Positions 1 through 8,953 of a DNA stretch of 36,239 nucleotides are shown piece by piece; within the stretch, counting starts at the first letter, position 1, and every line of letters starts with the position of its first letter. The stretch covers positions 1 through 36,239 of the forward strand of contig QNBE01000008.1 in the NCBI GenBank assembly GCA_003645615.1, given 5' to 3'. The notes under the pieces are model-generated. The model saw only the letters and a program-made list of their open reading frames with translations. It was not told the DNA's origin and did not search any database. This DNA comes from Caldifarciminota bacterium. GTDB lineage: Bacteria > Hydrothermota > Tepidihabitantia > B36-G15. A program made the translations under genes and the position numbers.

Positions 1-1
1 T

Positions 2-715
2 AAGAAGACATCGTTCAAGACCAAATCAATCCTATGTGTGCCACTGAAAAGAGGCGAAGAGCTCTTCGGGGTTTTGGAGATGATAAACAAAGTGGGGGGA
101 GAGCCATTTGTCCGTGACGACCTCCTCCTCTTGGAAATATTTGCTGAGCATGCCACTGTTGCAATCCAGAATGCCATGCTCTATAAGCGGATTGAACAAC
201 TCTCTATCACCGATGATCTCACCGGACTTTATAACTCCCGCTTCTGCAATATCTTTTTGGACCGTTTGGTTGAAGAGGCCAAAAGGAAGGAGAAGCCGGT
301 TTCACTGATCTTCCTCGATATCGATTTCTTTAAGCTGGTCAACGATCGGTTCGGCCATCTGGTTGGTGGAGAGACATTAAAGGCGGTTGGAGAGAGGATA
401 CGGAGTGTCGCGCGGAAAGATGACTACTGTATTCGCTATGGTGGTGATGAGTATATTGTTATCCTCTCTGACACACCGAAGAAGACCGCTTTAGTTATTG
501 CTGAAAGAATCAGAAAGGCGGTTGCCGACGAGCCATTCCTGGCCTTTGAGAATCAGCTATTCCATCTCACTATTACCTCAGGGGTGGCAACATTCCCCGA
601 CGATGCTACCAGTAAGGAGGAGTTGATCGGCCTGGCCGATCGGGCGATGTATGTGGGAAAGACGAGGGGAAAGAACTTAGTAGTTGATGCGGTGGAGCTT
701 GAGGAAGAGAAGTGA
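2..715 (+). CDS. GAF-GGDEF diguanylate cyclase, 5' end outside the window
   Basis: The reading frame is open from base 2, so the gene begins upstream of the window. What remains is the last part of a GAF sensor domain (the frame before the first GTG at 38 still reads like GAF, with a VPL...GVLEMINK stretch) followed by a complete GGDEF domain. The signature is YGGDEY, a conservative F-to-Y variant. An RKDD tetrad lies five residues before it, matching the RxxD inhibitory site that binds c-di-GMP in this family. By family knowledge it should make c-di-GMP from two GTP in response to a ligand sensed by GAF. Its stop overlaps the GTG start of the butyrate kinase gene in a GTGA motif, so the two are probably co-translated. 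Activity is inferred from motifs only. Confidence 0.9.
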   Translation, partial: KKTSFKTKSILCVPLKRGEELFGVLEMINKVGGEPFVRDDLLLLEIFAEHATVAIQNAMLYKRIEQLSITDDLTGLYNSRFCNIFLDRLVEEAKRKEKPVSLIFLDIDFFKLVNDRFGHLVGGETLKAVGERIRSVARKDDYCIRYGGDEYIVILSDTPKKTALVIAERIRKAVADEPFLAFENQLFHLTITSGVATFPDDATSKEELIGLADRAMYVGKTRGKNLVVDAVELEEEK

Positions 716-1782
716 GGATATTTGTAATTAATCCTGGCGCGGGTTCGACCAAAATTGCCCTTTTCGATGACGAGGAGAGGATCTGGGAGGAGAAGATCGT
801 CCATCCCCCTAAGGAGCTGGCAAGGTTCGAAAGAACTATCGATCAGTTGGAAATGCGAAGAAGTCTGGTGGTGACAAAGATGAAGGAGATGGGAATCGTT
901 ATCGAAGAGTTGAATGCGATCGTGGCGCGGGGAGGTCCCTTCCGTCCGCTTGAAAGTGGTACCTACCTCATCGATCGGACACTGGTTGAAGATATCCTCA
1001 ATGGTAGGGTTCAGGCCGATCATGCTTCAAATCTTGGTGCACTCATCGCCTACGAACTTACTAAGGGGACCGATATACCAGCCTTCTTTGTTGATCCGGT
1101 GTCCATTGATGAATTTGAGGAGGTAGCCCGGATTTCTGGACTCCCGGAGATTCCCAGGGTCTCTCTGGCCCATGCCCTGAATATCAAAATGGTAGTGCGA
1201 AAGGCAGCTAAGTACTTGAAGAAGGACTATCGGAGGTTAACCTTTATCGTTGCCCATCTTGGTACCGGCATCTCAATCGGTATTCATAAGAACGGTCGGC
1301 TCATCGATGTAAATAATGCCAATGATGGTGGTCCCATGTCGCCTCAGCGCACCGGCACCCTACCGGTTACCGGGCTGGTTAAACTCTGTTATTCCGGTCG
1401 CTATAACCTCCGGGAGATGCTCAACCGAATTACTAAGTCCGGTGGACTTATGGCCCATCTCGGAACCGACTCCATTTCCGAGATCGAGGCCAGGATCGAC
1501 TCCGGTGATGAGAAGGCGAAGTTGGTCTATGAAGCGATGATCTATCAGATCGCCAAGGAGATCGGTGCGATGAGCACCGGTACCAAAGGGCTGGTCGACG
1601 CTATTATTATCACTGGAGGGATGGCATTTTCCGAGCGATTGGTAGCAAGGATTAGGGAGTATGTTTCCTTTATTGCACCAATATTGGTCTATCCAGGAGA
1701 GAATGAGATGGAGGCACTGGCTTTGGGTGCTCTCAGAGTCCTGAGGAATGAAGAAAAACCGAAGAATTATATCTCCTACTAA
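712..1782 (+). CDS. buk: Butyrate kinase
   Basis: This 356-aa protein has the usual length and fold signatures of butyrate kinase in the acetokinase (ASKHA) family, which interconverts butyryl-phosphate plus ADP with butyrate plus ATP in the cytoplasm. Visible motifs are the N-terminal phosphate loop [12 protein letters not shown], the ARGG motif near residue 73, [10 protein letters not shown] near 180 and the [12 protein letters not shown] segment near 297. The GTG start overlaps the stop of the upstream diguanylate cyclase. No phosphotransbutyrylase (ptb) gene lies downstream; instead the next gene is convergent and the stop codons overlap by four bases. It could instead act on a branched-chain acyl-phosphate, since butyrate kinases and branched-chain kinases are hard to separate by sequence. 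Confidence 0.93.
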   Translation: MRIFVINPGAGSTKIALFDDEERIWEEKIVHPPKELARFERTIDQLEMRRSLVVTKMKEMGIVIEELNAIVARGGPFRPLESGTYLIDRTLVEDILNGRVQADHASNLGALIAYELTKGTDIPAFFVDPVSIDEFEEVARISGLPEIPRVSLAHALNIKMVVRKAAKYLKKDYRRLTFIVAHLGTGISIGIHKNGRLIDVNNANDGGPMSPQRTGTLPVTGLVKLCYSGRYNLREMLNRITKSGGLMAHLGTDSISEIEARIDSGDEKAKLVYEAMIYQIAKEIGAMSTGTKGLVDAIIITGGMAFSERLVARIREYVSFIAPILVYPGENEMEALALGALRVLRNEEKPKNYISY

Positions 1783-2165
1783 TATCGACCTAAAACCTCG
1801 ATCTTAACCTTCGCCACCCCCATCCTTACCAGACCGATCTTTTTGGCAGCGGCGTAAGAGAGATCGATGATGCGGCCTCTCACGAAAGGACCACGGTCAT
1901 TGATTTTTACTACTACACTCTTACCATTGGCCAGGTTGGTTACGCGGACCTTAGTGCCGAAGGGCAGAGTCCGGTGGGCTGCGGTGAAGGCATACATGTT
2001 GAAGATCTCACCAGAAGCGGTCCGCTTTCCATGGAATTCTTTTCCATACCAGGAGGCCTTGCCATAAGAAGATGAGGACCCGGTAAGGCAACAGCAGGAA
2101 TAGTCAACCCCACAGCAGGAAAGGAAGATGAGTATGGGGGATAAGAAAGCTAAGGAGTATTTCAT
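1779..2165 (-). CDS. rlpA: RlpA-like septal ring lytic transglycosylase (DPBB domain)
   Basis: This 128-aa protein has a short hydrophobic N-terminus with a cluster of cysteines (FLSCCG at 14-19), likely a lipoprotein signal although the lipobox is not ideal. A double-psi beta-barrel follows from about residue 34 to the end. The RlpA signatures are ASWYG (37-41), [10 protein letters not shown] (62-71), NDRGPF (89-94) and RIIDLS (98-103). His64 and Asp90 are 26 residues apart, the same spacing as the catalytic His131/Asp157 described for Pseudomonas RlpA, so it should cleave peptidoglycan strands lacking peptide stems. No SPOR domain is present. Its ATG overlaps the stop of the YfhO-like gene (ATGA), making it the last gene of that operon, and its stop overlaps that of butyrate kinase. 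Confidence 0.88.
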   Translation of the reverse strand: MKYSLAFLSPILIFLSCCGVDYSCCCLTGSSSSYGKASWYGKEFHGKRTASGEIFNMYAFTAAHRTLPFGTKVRVTNLANGKSVVVKINDRGPFVRGRIIDLSYAAAKKIGLVRMGVAKVKIEVLGRY

Positions 2166-4495
2166 ACTTTTATTATACCCATTTGGGAACTAAAAACAAG
2201 ACCAACTACTATGAGAAGGCCGGCAATCATAAGTCCGATGCCGAGATTGATATAGGGAGAGTTAAACCAGAAACTGACTCGGTGGGTTCCTTTCGGTGCT
2301 TTAATCGCTCGGAAGGTATAGTTAGCACGATAGACCTCCACCTCCTTGCCATCCACAGCGGCATGCCACATCGGATAATAGTTATCAGCGAGATAGAGAA
2401 TACCATCAGTTTCTGATTCATAGGTGAGTTCAATCCGATTGGGATGATAGGAGGTGATCCTCACCGGGGTGTAAGGTCGATTCTGGCGATGGAGACCGAT
2501 ATCTTCTTCCAAACAGATAATTCGGTTAGGATCAAATTGAGGTGACATGATGGTTGGAATGATGGCATCCTCGGGTAGAACAGCATAGTCGTAATAGATA
2601 ACCGCCCTGGGAATGACCCTCAGATTCTCATAGATGGCAAATCGGTAACCCTGATAGACCTTTCGATATCTGGTCGTATCATGGACATCTCTCAGGACCT
2701 TCAGCAGACTGTTAAGATAAGGGTTGGGGTGGTAGGAGGGGAGCCGGGAGGGATCATGATTAGGGATGATAAGATATTTTACATTGAGGATGCTGAGCAT
2801 ATTCTGATTATGGAGATGGGTTGGCCGAAACATGACCGTATTCTTGGCCCCGATGAAGTCCTGATATCGTTTGAGTTGATTGCCATGTTCTCCACCGCAA
2901 TTTTCGATATCGTGAATCAGGAGGTAGTTGCCGCTTCGGTATTCGATTGGAAAGACTCGAAAGCGGGAGCGATCCTTCTTCAGAAAGCCGACGATCTCAT
3001 CAGGGGCATAGTAACGGGCTGGTGGATCGACAGTTTTTAAAAATTGATGATCAATAATCCAGAGATCGAGGAAGATAAAAATTGAGGCGATAATCCCAAA
3101 GATTATCGGTTTGATCCTCTTTCTATTAAGCAGGAAAATAAGTGAAATACTCAGAATCGCAAAAAGGAGGCTGAGGAATGCACCGGTCTCAAGTTGGGGG
3201 AGATTCTTCATGAACAGATCAACCCGATTAGGGGAGAGGAATTTTGCCACCCCCACGATAGGCCCTCGCATAAGAACAAGGATTAAGAGGAGTAAGAAAG
3301 GGGTGGCAAATCCTAAGGAGATCTTTTTTATTGTCTTTTCATCCTTTACCCCCTTAAGCAGACGGTCGGTACCGATTGCAGCAAGGACGGCAATCGAAAA
3401 GGCAAAAGTATAAAAGATCTGGGCGGGAGCACGGAATTTGTTGACCCCCCAGAGGAGATGGTAGAAGATGCGGTAGATCGGGGTATGCCCTCCCCAGGTG
3501 AAGATGAGAGCGAAGATTGACCAGGCAGTAAAGAATCTGGTCTCTTTTTCCCGCCAGGAATAAATTACTCCAATTAGAGCTAAGAGTAGAGGGAGGATAC
3601 CGAGATACTCAGTATGGAGTTTGAAGAAGTTGCAGCCCCAGTAGTTGTCAAGGAGGCCGGAAAAATGAGGCGTGAGGAGGTTTAAGGTCTCTTCCGGTGG
3701 CATCGACCATGAGGTTGCCCAGGCATAACCCCGACCGGCCCCTCCTCTTGGTGAAAATGGGATATATTTTAAGAGAGGTAAGGCAAGGGGGGCAGCAATG
3801 AGAGCACCAATGATTACAAATCCGATGTATCCGATAATAGGGAGTTTTAAAACTTTTCCCTTCCGACCAATAAGCTTAATAATAAAGAATACGGTTGCCA
3901 TCATCCCCAGATAGTAGGCCATCTGGACATGGGGGGAGAGGATTGAGCAGCCGTAGACAAAACCAGCCAGGCCGAAATAGTAGAGCCGGTTCTGATCCAG
4001 ACCACGATTTAATAGGAAGAATACTACCGGAAGGAGACAATTCACAATCATTCTTCCCTCATGGCCAGCATAAATTAAAGAGAAGATTGGGCCGGTAAAC
4101 ATGTAGGCAACAGCGGCAACCATTGCTGCCTCTCTCCGTCTGGTGAGATCAAAGGCAAAGAGGTAGGTGAAGATACCGGCGAGGAGGAGATGGATGAGGT
4201 AAAGATAAACCTGGATCTGATGGGGGAGGACTCGTAAGAATCTCAGAATGATTGAGACCGGATAAAAGGCATCCCCGAAGGTAGCTGCACCAATGCCCGG
4301 TACACCACCAAAAGTGTGAGGAAGCCAGAAGAGGAGCTTATGTTCTTTGAACTCTAAGTATCTTCGCGGATAACCCCCGGTCAGAAAATCGGTGCCAAAT
4401 ATCATCCGGTTGGAAAACAAAGTAGGCAGGAAGATGAGAATAAGAATACCGAGAAGAACCAGGAATAGAGCAATCCGATGGTTTGATTCGGACAT
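2162..4495 (-). CDS. YfhO-family polytopic membrane protein
   Basis: The protein of about 777 aa has an N-terminal transmembrane segment, an extracytoplasmic loop with GTDF and [10 protein letters not shown], roughly a dozen hydrophobic helices up to about residue 490, a soluble domain, and a last transmembrane helix at the C-terminus. This is the layout of YfhO-type GT-C proteins (PF09586), which are implicated in glycosylating lipid-linked or cell-wall polymers at the outer face of the inner membrane. The frame extends to a TTG at 4549, but that would run into the upstream gene; the ATG at 4495 leaves a more usual N-terminus. No clear Shine-Dalgarno sequence precedes it, so coupling to the upstream gene 22 bp away is likely. 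Substrate unknown. Confidence 0.82.
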   Translation of the reverse strand: MSESNHRIALFLVLLGILILIFLPTLFSNRMIFGTDFLTGGYPRRYLEFKEHKLLFWLPHTFGGVPGIGAATFGDAFYPVSIILRFLRVLPHQIQVYLYLIHLLLAGIFTYLFAFDLTRRREAAMVAAVAYMFTGPIFSLIYAGHEGRMIVNCLLPVVFFLLNRGLDQNRLYYFGLAGFVYGCSILSPHVQMAYYLGMMATVFFIIKLIGRKGKVLKLPIIGYIGFVIIGALIAAPLALPLLKYIPFSPRGGAGRGYAWATSWSMPPEETLNLLTPHFSGLLDNYWGCNFFKLHTEYLGILPLLLALIGVIYSWREKETRFFTAWSIFALIFTWGGHTPIYRIFYHLLWGVNKFRAPAQIFYTFAFSIAVLAAIGTDRLLKGVKDEKTIKKISLGFATPFLLLLILVLMRGPIVGVAKFLSPNRVDLFMKNLPQLETGAFLSLLFAILSISLIFLLNRKRIKPIIFGIIASIFIFLDLWIIDHQFLKTVDPPARYYAPDEIVGFLKKDRSRFRVFPIEYRSGNYLLIHDIENCGGEHGNQLKRYQDFIGAKNTVMFRPTHLHNQNMLSILNVKYLIIPNHDPSRLPSYHPNPYLNSLLKVLRDVHDTTRYRKVYQGYRFAIYENLRVIPRAVIYYDYAVLPEDAIIPTIMSPQFDPNRIICLEEDIGLHRQNRPYTPVRITSYHPNRIELTYESETDGILYLADNYYPMWHAAVDGKEVEVYRANYTFRAIKAPKGTHRVSFWFNSPYINLGIGLMIAGLLIVVGLVFSSQMGIIKV

Positions 4496-4517
4496 ATTTG
4501 AGTTTATGTCAGAACCA

Positions 4518-5420
4518 TTAAAAGTCAAGGGAAGCCTTCTTCTTAACAAGCAGTTGGGCAGTTAAGAAGACAATTAACTCGTAGATGCTTGTCCAGGCTC
4601 GAGCGATTATGCTGATTCCAACTGCTAATCCAAGAAGGATGTTTTTGGAAAGTAGAAAAGACATTATCCCTTCACGAATCCCAATTCCGCCGGGTGCATA
4701 GATGACCACAAACCCTCCGATCCAGGAAGCTATATAGGTTAAAGCAATTGTAGGAAAATCTTTAAAAGGCAAGGCATAAAATGATCTTATCAAAAAGAAG
4801 AAGCCAACGATTTGGAAAAACCAGACCCCAAAGTAAAAAATGCAAAGGGTTAATACCTTTTTAAGGGGGAGATTAAAGTATACTTTCGGCCTTTTCAGGA
4901 GCGTCATGGCCAGATTGGCCAGCGCCCTTAAGAAAGGTGGATAGAGTAGTAGTATGGAGACTATGAGTAGAGGAAGCAATAATTTGAAATCGATAATATT
5001 TCCCACTTTTAGCATAGCTAAAAATAGCAAAATGATTCCGGTCAAAAAAATCAGGCAGGTCTCAACCACAACTGAAAATGCGGTAGGTTCTTCTCTTAAA
5101 TTTGCTCTTCCTGCAAGTTGCATCCGGCTAACTGTGAACCAGATTCCGCCAGGTATATACTTGGCAATCTGTGAAGTAGACATGATCCAGTATGCGGTGG
5201 AAAAATCAATCCTGAGGTTGAAGGTTGGTAAAATGTTCTGCCACCCTAAAACTGAGATAATAAAATTCAAATAGAGGAAAAAGAAGGACAATAACAGAAA
5301 TTTTGGATTAAAATAAAGCTCTGAAAATGGAATAAGGGACCAGTTGGTGATAAGAGTTCGGACAAGAAAATATACAGCAACTATGATGAGGATTATTGAG
5401 AAGAAAGTTTTTACCTTCAT
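4518..5420 (-). CDS. LPG-synthase-type / YbhN-like flippase-domain membrane protein
   Basis: This 300-aa integral membrane protein has about eight hydrophobic segments. Two family signatures of the lysylphosphatidylglycerol synthase transmembrane region (PF03706, YbhN/UPF0104) are visible: AKYIPGGIW at about 86-94 and APGGIGIREG at about 243-252. The family is associated with moving or modifying lipid-linked molecules at the inner membrane, and in polysaccharide loci it often sits with glycosyltransferases, as here with YfhO and a methyltransferase. It heads the operon continuing to the YfhO-like gene and rlpA. The start is fixed by a consensus promoter whose -10 box ends six bases before the ATG; no ribosome binding site fits, so the mRNA is probably leaderless. 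Specific substrate not known. Confidence 0.85.
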   Translation of the reverse strand: MKVKTFFSIILIIVAVYFLVRTLITNWSLIPFSELYFNPKFLLLSFFFLYLNFIISVLGWQNILPTFNLRIDFSTAYWIMSTSQIAKYIPGGIWFTVSRMQLAGRANLREEPTAFSVVVETCLIFLTGIILLFLAMLKVGNIIDFKLLLPLLIVSILLLYPPFLRALANLAMTLLKRPKVYFNLPLKKVLTLCIFYFGVWFFQIVGFFFLIRSFYALPFKDFPTIALTYIASWIGGFVVIYAPGGIGIREGIMSFLLSKNILLGLAVGISIIARAWTSIYELIVFLTAQLLVKKKASLDF

Positions 5421-5426
5421 GGCGAA

Positions 5427-5454
5427 ATTATATGTTATGAGGGACTAAAGTCAA
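5427..5454 (-). promoter_or_regulatory. sigma70-like promoter for the YbhN-like/YfhO/rlpA operon
   Basis: On the minus strand TTGACT (5454-5449), a 16-bp spacer and TATAAT (5432-5427) are followed by six bases and the ATG at 5420. Transcription would start at or next to the start codon, implying a leaderless mRNA. The -35 box lies back to back with that of the divergent methyltransferase promoter. Confidence 0.8.
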
Positions 5455-5457
5455 ACC

Positions 5458-5484
5458 TTGACCGGATCTATATGCGATTAAAAT
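5458..5484 (+). promoter_or_regulatory. sigma70-like promoter for the methyltransferase gene
   Basis: TTGACC (5458-5463) and TAAAAT (5479-5484) are separated by 15 bp, one base less than the other promoters in the window. Five bases later comes the ATG at 5490. The -35 boxes of this and the opposing promoter are only three bases apart, so the two probably compete for or share regulation. Confidence 0.6.
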
Positions 5485-5489
5485 TAACT

Positions 5490-6302
5490 ATGAAGAGTTC
5501 ACTTTGTGAAGTGGTGAACTTTCTATCTCAAGATGTTGCTGGGGAAATTGCCGAGACAGTCTATTTTAGAAGAGGTATCGATTCTTATCGTTCACGTATC
5601 CACACAGCCAATGTAATTAGGGATCTTGAAATTATAATTAGAGAATCCCCACCGCCTGGAAAGGTCTTAGACTTCGGTTGCGGTTTTGGTATTCAATCCT
5701 TTATGCTTGCGGAGGAGGGTTACAAAGTGGTTGGACTGGAGACGATCGAGGATAAATCTCTCAGTCATTTTTTTAAGGGCGAAATAAAACGTCATAAAAT
5801 GGATCGGGATAGAACATTGGAACAGATATGGCAGCGATTGAGTGGTCGTTGTGAACAACTTGAGTTTAAAGTTTATGACGGATTGCACATTCCCTATCCT
5901 GATACACATTTTGATATTATCTTGGCTTACGCCGTTTTGGAACATATTCCTCAGGATGACCTCAATATTATCTTGAAAGAGTTATACCGGGTGCTGGATA
6001 TAAAAGGTTACCTCTTTGTATTTCAGTTCCCCAGAGCTGAATCATATGCTGAATTTATTGCCCATAGACTGGGAGTGGAAGCGCACGATTTTCTCCTTCC
6101 GGAAAAAGGTATAATAAGGTTGTTGGAAGGATATGGATTTAAAATCTATAAAACTTATCGTTCTGATCTCCTATTGAAGCGACCGCGGAAGCTGGTAAAC
6201 GCACTATTCCCTGTGTTAAGGTATTTGGAGAACGTTCTTTTGTGTACCCCGCTATCATATTTTGCCCACCATATAAACATCATTGCTCGAAGGGTTGACT
6301 AA
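5490..6302 (+). CDS. Class I SAM-dependent methyltransferase
   Basis: The protein is about 270 aa. Motif I of the Rossmann-fold methyltransferases is clear (VLDFGCGFGIQ near residue 57, with an acidic residue at the end of beta2 in VVGLE), followed by a late motif AYAVLEHIPQDD and the KELYRVLDIKGYLFV region typical of Methyltransf_11/25 domains. It should transfer a methyl group from SAM to a small molecule or lipid-linked sugar. An ATG at 5472 is in frame, but it lies upstream of the -10 box of the only visible promoter, so the ATG at 5490 was chosen. The stop codon overlaps the -35 box of the next gene. Neighbours (YbhN-like, YfhO-like, GT4) suggest a role in envelope glycoconjugates; the substrate cannot be read from sequence. 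Confidence 0.85.
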   Translation: MKSSLCEVVNFLSQDVAGEIAETVYFRRGIDSYRSRIHTANVIRDLEIIIRESPPPGKVLDFGCGFGIQSFMLAEEGYKVVGLETIEDKSLSHFFKGEIKRHKMDRDRTLEQIWQRLSGRCEQLEFKVYDGLHIPYPDTHFDIILAYAVLEHIPQDDLNIILKELYRVLDIKGYLFVFQFPRAESYAEFIAHRLGVEAHDFLLPEKGIIRLLEGYGFKIYKTYRSDLLLKRPRKLVNALFPVLRYLENVLLCTPLSYFAHHINIIARRVD

Positions 6303-6322
6303 ATCATATTTTTGAATATAAT
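6295..6322 (+). promoter_or_regulatory. sigma70 consensus promoter for secreted protein A
   Basis: TTGACT (6295-6300), exactly 16 bp, then TATAAT (6317-6322). The -35 overlaps the stop codon of the methyltransferase gene. The predicted start of transcription near 6329 leaves a leader of about 13 nt that contains AGGAGG, with GGAGG four bases before the ATG at 6342. Confidence 0.82.
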
Positions 6323-6341
6323 CCTTAAAATAGGAGGGTGT

Positions 6342-7748
6342 ATGGGACGGTTGTGTGTGTTGAGGTTAATAATGTTTAGCATGATGATAGTTTCTTCCTT
6401 AAGCGCAAAAGAATGGTTGTATTCTTGGGCTGATGTCGACGGTGATAAGATCCAAGAGAAATTTATTTATGTGATTGGTGAGAATGGAGAAATTAATGTC
6501 CCCTATGTATATGCTCCATGGGTAACCGTTATCGCTTGGAATACGTGCCGGACAGCGATAAGTATAATGAAATTGAGGCAGAAGATTTATTGGGGTGAAG
6601 ATCTCCTTTTAGACACCGGAAAACTTCCTGAGGTTCCTAATGGTCAGTCTTGGCACTATGAAGAAACCTTCTACGATACGATGTTTACTTATGTGGATGG
6701 TGATAATGTAGTAACCATCTGGCAGTCAAAACGGGCTAAGCTGAAAAGGGTGGTTACTCTAAACAATACCTGTGCAATCATTAGATTCCATCTTTGGTAC
6801 CATAAAGGAGATTGTTGGAAATATCTTGGTAAAACCGGTCTACTTATGACCTGGAACGATGGTAAAACCGGCGTGGAGGAATCAAAGCAGTTTGTCCTTG
6901 AGAGGCTTCAGGAGTTGAAAAATACCTATGAGGACAGCTTTCCTTCAGTAAAACCTGGCGAGTTCTTGTTCAAAATTTCCTATTCTTATGACGATTATGC
7001 TAAACAACTGGATGACTATTCCGTGCTGGCATGGGATGGATGGTCGAGTGGTTATCCTGGTAACTCTGCAATCTTTGGGACTGTCCTTCTTCCTAAACCA
7101 GAGTATCTATTTACCGAATACAACAGTGCTCCATGTAAAGAGTTCACTTACGCAGATTGGAGTCTCAAAGGCGAAATGTTGTTAGCCGAAATCAGGATCA
7201 CTCCTCGCACAATCAATTTGAAGAGTCACGGTGTCTTCACCGCCTCCATTCAATTATCTGGTCATGCCCCTTCAGAAATAGACCTTTCTACTGTAGTGTG
7301 CGAGGGAGCAAAAGCCTTTGACGGACACTACACACCAAATAAACTTGTTGCTAAATTCTATGTTGATGATCTAATCGGTGTTAAACCTGGACTCCAAGAG
7401 TTTACGGTCACCGGGAGATTAAAGTCTGGCGAAGCGTTCTCAGGAGTTGACACTGTGCGTGTTATCGATTCTGATGTAATATGTTTGAATATCCTTCCAA
7501 ATCCGGTCCGTGAAAAAGCCGAAATTAGGGTTCAACTTGAAGGAGATAATCCTGTTCTTTTGAGAATCTTTTCAGTTACTGGAAGGCTGGTGAAGGAGAT
7601 TACTATGAACCGTAAGAACTTTCCCGGACTAAAAACCATCTGGAAGAGAGAGGATACCAATGGTAGAAGAGTTCCACCGGGAGTCTATCTAATACAAGTA
7701 AGCAGTGGAGGCGCGGAGACAACGCGGAAAGTCGTGGTCGTCGATTAG
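6342..7748 (+). CDS. Secreted protein of unknown family A, with Ig-like and FlgD/T9SS-type C-terminal domains
   Basis: The ATG at 6342 has a strong ribosome binding site; the frame upstream to a TTG is disregarded. The 468-aa product begins with a signal peptide (cleavage likely after SSLSA, about residue 25). Residues 26-275 form a tryptophan- and tyrosine-rich domain that I do not recognise, clearly paralogous to the protein encoded at 12568-13698: shared blocks include ADVDGD, YVIGE, PYVY, PWVT, WNDG and LLPKPEYLF/LHLPKPSYLF. Residues about 280-385 resemble a beta-sandwich found in secreted proteins (IRITPRTINLKSHG start, DTVRVI end). The last 80 residues match the FlgD-like sorting domain (ILPNPV ... 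PPGVYLIQV). It is probably exported and surface anchored. Its stop overlaps the stop of the convergent glycosyltransferase gene by four bases (TTAG). Confidence 0.8.
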   Translation: MGRLCVLRLIMFSMMIVSSLSAKEWLYSWADVDGDKIQEKFIYVIGENGEINVPYVYAPWVTVIAWNTCRTAISIMKLRQKIYWGEDLLLDTGKLPEVPNGQSWHYEETFYDTMFTYVDGDNVVTIWQSKRAKLKRVVTLNNTCAIIRFHLWYHKGDCWKYLGKTGLLMTWNDGKTGVEESKQFVLERLQELKNTYEDSFPSVKPGEFLFKISYSYDDYAKQLDDYSVLAWDGWSSGYPGNSAIFGTVLLPKPEYLFTEYNSAPCKEFTYADWSLKGEMLLAEIRITPRTINLKSHGVFTASIQLSGHAPSEIDLSTVVCEGAKAFDGHYTPNKLVAKFYVDDLIGVKPGLQEFTVTGRLKSGEAFSGVDTVRVIDSDVICLNILPNPVREKAEIRVQLEGDNPVLLRIFSVTGRLVKEITMNRKNFPGLKTIWKREDTNGRRVPPGVYLIQVSSGGAETTRKVVVVD

Positions 7749-8857
7749 CGGCGTTTTGCCGCTTCCATAAACTTCTTATAAAACTCCCATGTCGCCTGGG
7801 CGCGTTTGTCCCAGTCAAATTCTCTCGCCTTCTCTCTTGCCCTTCGACCGAGCTCCCTTCTCAACTTTTTATCTCTTGCCAGCCTGAGCATTGCATTAGC
7901 TAAGGCCTCTGGATCATCAGGGGGAATAATAATCGCTGTTTTTTCATCCACAACCTCATCCAGCCCTTCAATATTTGTGGCGATAACCGGTTTACCGCAG
8001 GCCATAGCTTCAGCGGCAACAATCCCCCAGGATTCAAATCTCGAGGGCATGCAAAGGAAAAGGCATTGAGAGAGTAATTCATATTTTTCCTTTCCCTCTA
8101 CTCGCCCTACCAGACGAACTCTGTTATCCAAACCAAGGGAAGTAATTAAATTTCTTACCTTTTTGAAATCCTTGCCGGTACCTGCAATAATCAAATCGAT
8201 TCCTTTAATTTCATCCTTGATTTGTGAATAGCTTCGAAGGAGAACATCAATACCTTTCTGGTACATATCCAATCTGCCCAAAAATAAGATATAATTTTTC
8301 TCCTCAGGTAATGTTTTAAAGCAATTTGTGTCCACACCACAAGGCACCGGGAAAACAAATTGGTTTGGTTTTTTCTCTCTTTTTATTATTTTAGCTAATT
8401 TAAGAGATGAAGTCATCATAACTGGGGTGACTCTAATATATAATTTTTCAATACACCAAGGAATAATACCGAGAAGCCCTTTGGTTCTAAGGAAATGGTT
8501 GCCAAAAATATTCTGGAATATAATAATTGATAGATTCCGCCTTATTATAGGGAAGAAAAGTGGTGAATAAGGAGAGAAATCCTCAATCAAAATATCGCAG
8601 TCTATAAAGAAACTCAGTATAATCGAGCAAAAAATAAAACTGATCCTACTTATTAGATAGCTCAATCCGCTTCCTAACCTTACAAACTTAATTCCTCCCC
8701 TGATTCTTGTTCTATTTGCATGAGGAAACATTCCTGTGTAAACAATTATCTTAGCTTCTTTTGGAAATCGCGAGTATAACTCCAGTAGTCGGAAGGCTCC
8801 TCCTCCTCCCAGCCAAGGGTTTTCAATGTCATCGTAGAGAAAATGAGCAATTTTCAT
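7745..8857 (-). CDS. Glycosyltransferase family 4 (group 1)
   Basis: The 370-aa protein is a GT-B fold glycosyltransferase. The N-terminal half has a glycine-rich loop (WLGGGGAFR near residue 15); the C-terminal half contains NYILFLGRLDMYQKGIDVLL, VRLVGRVEGKEKYELLSQ and the E-x7-E signature ESWGIVAAE near residue 275, followed by ACGKPVIATN. It should transfer a sugar from a nucleotide donor to a lipid- or polymer-linked acceptor, keeping anomeric configuration. Two ATGs lie upstream in frame at 8866 and 8863, but the first overlaps the -10 box TATAAT, so the ATG at 8857 is the start consistent with transcription. No Shine-Dalgarno sequence is seen. The gene stands alone and is convergent with secreted protein A. 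Confidence 0.9.
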   Translation of the reverse strand: MKIAHFLYDDIENPWLGGGGAFRLLELYSRFPKEAKIIVYTGMFPHANRTRIRGGIKFVRLGSGLSYLISRISFIFCSIILSFFIDCDILIEDFSPYSPLFFPIIRRNLSIIIFQNIFGNHFLRTKGLLGIIPWCIEKLYIRVTPVMMTSSLKLAKIIKREKKPNQFVFPVPCGVDTNCFKTLPEEKNYILFLGRLDMYQKGIDVLLRSYSQIKDEIKGIDLIIAGTGKDFKKVRNLITSLGLDNRVRLVGRVEGKEKYELLSQCLFLCMPSRFESWGIVAAEAMACGKPVIATNIEGLDEVVDEKTAIIIPPDDPEALANAMLRLARDKKLRRELGRRAREKAREFDWDKRAQATWEFYKKFMEAAKRR

Positions 8858-8864
8858 CCCCATC

Positions 8865-8892
8865 ATTATAGGAAGCTTCTCTGTAATGTCAA
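8865..8892 (-). promoter_or_regulatory. sigma70 consensus promoter for the GT4 gene
   Basis: On the minus strand TTGACA (8892-8887), 16 bp, TATAAT (8870-8865), then seven bases to the ATG at 8857. This is a perfect consensus and implies a leaderless transcript. The opposite promoter for the propeller gene starts 17 bp away. Confidence 0.85.
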
Positions 8893-8909
8893 CAAAAGGC
8901 CGTTTTCTC

Positions 8910-8937
8910 TTGACAGTGTTATATATTCATTTAAAAT
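8910..8937 (+). promoter_or_regulatory. sigma70-like promoter for the surface-protein / lipid A operon
   Basis: TTGACA (8910-8915), 16 bp, TAAAAT (8932-8937). The predicted transcription start near 8944 leaves only about 10 nt of leader, holding GGAGG (8945-8949) four bases before the ATG at 8954. The ATG at 8936 lies inside the -10 box and cannot be the start. Confidence 0.82.
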
Positions 8938-8953
8938 GTGTAGCGGAGGAAGC

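Noticed and set aside
4496-4549. TTG start for the YfhO-like gene at 4549
   Set aside because: It would overlap the upstream gene by 32 bp and add a basic tail; the ATG at 4495 fits the family better.
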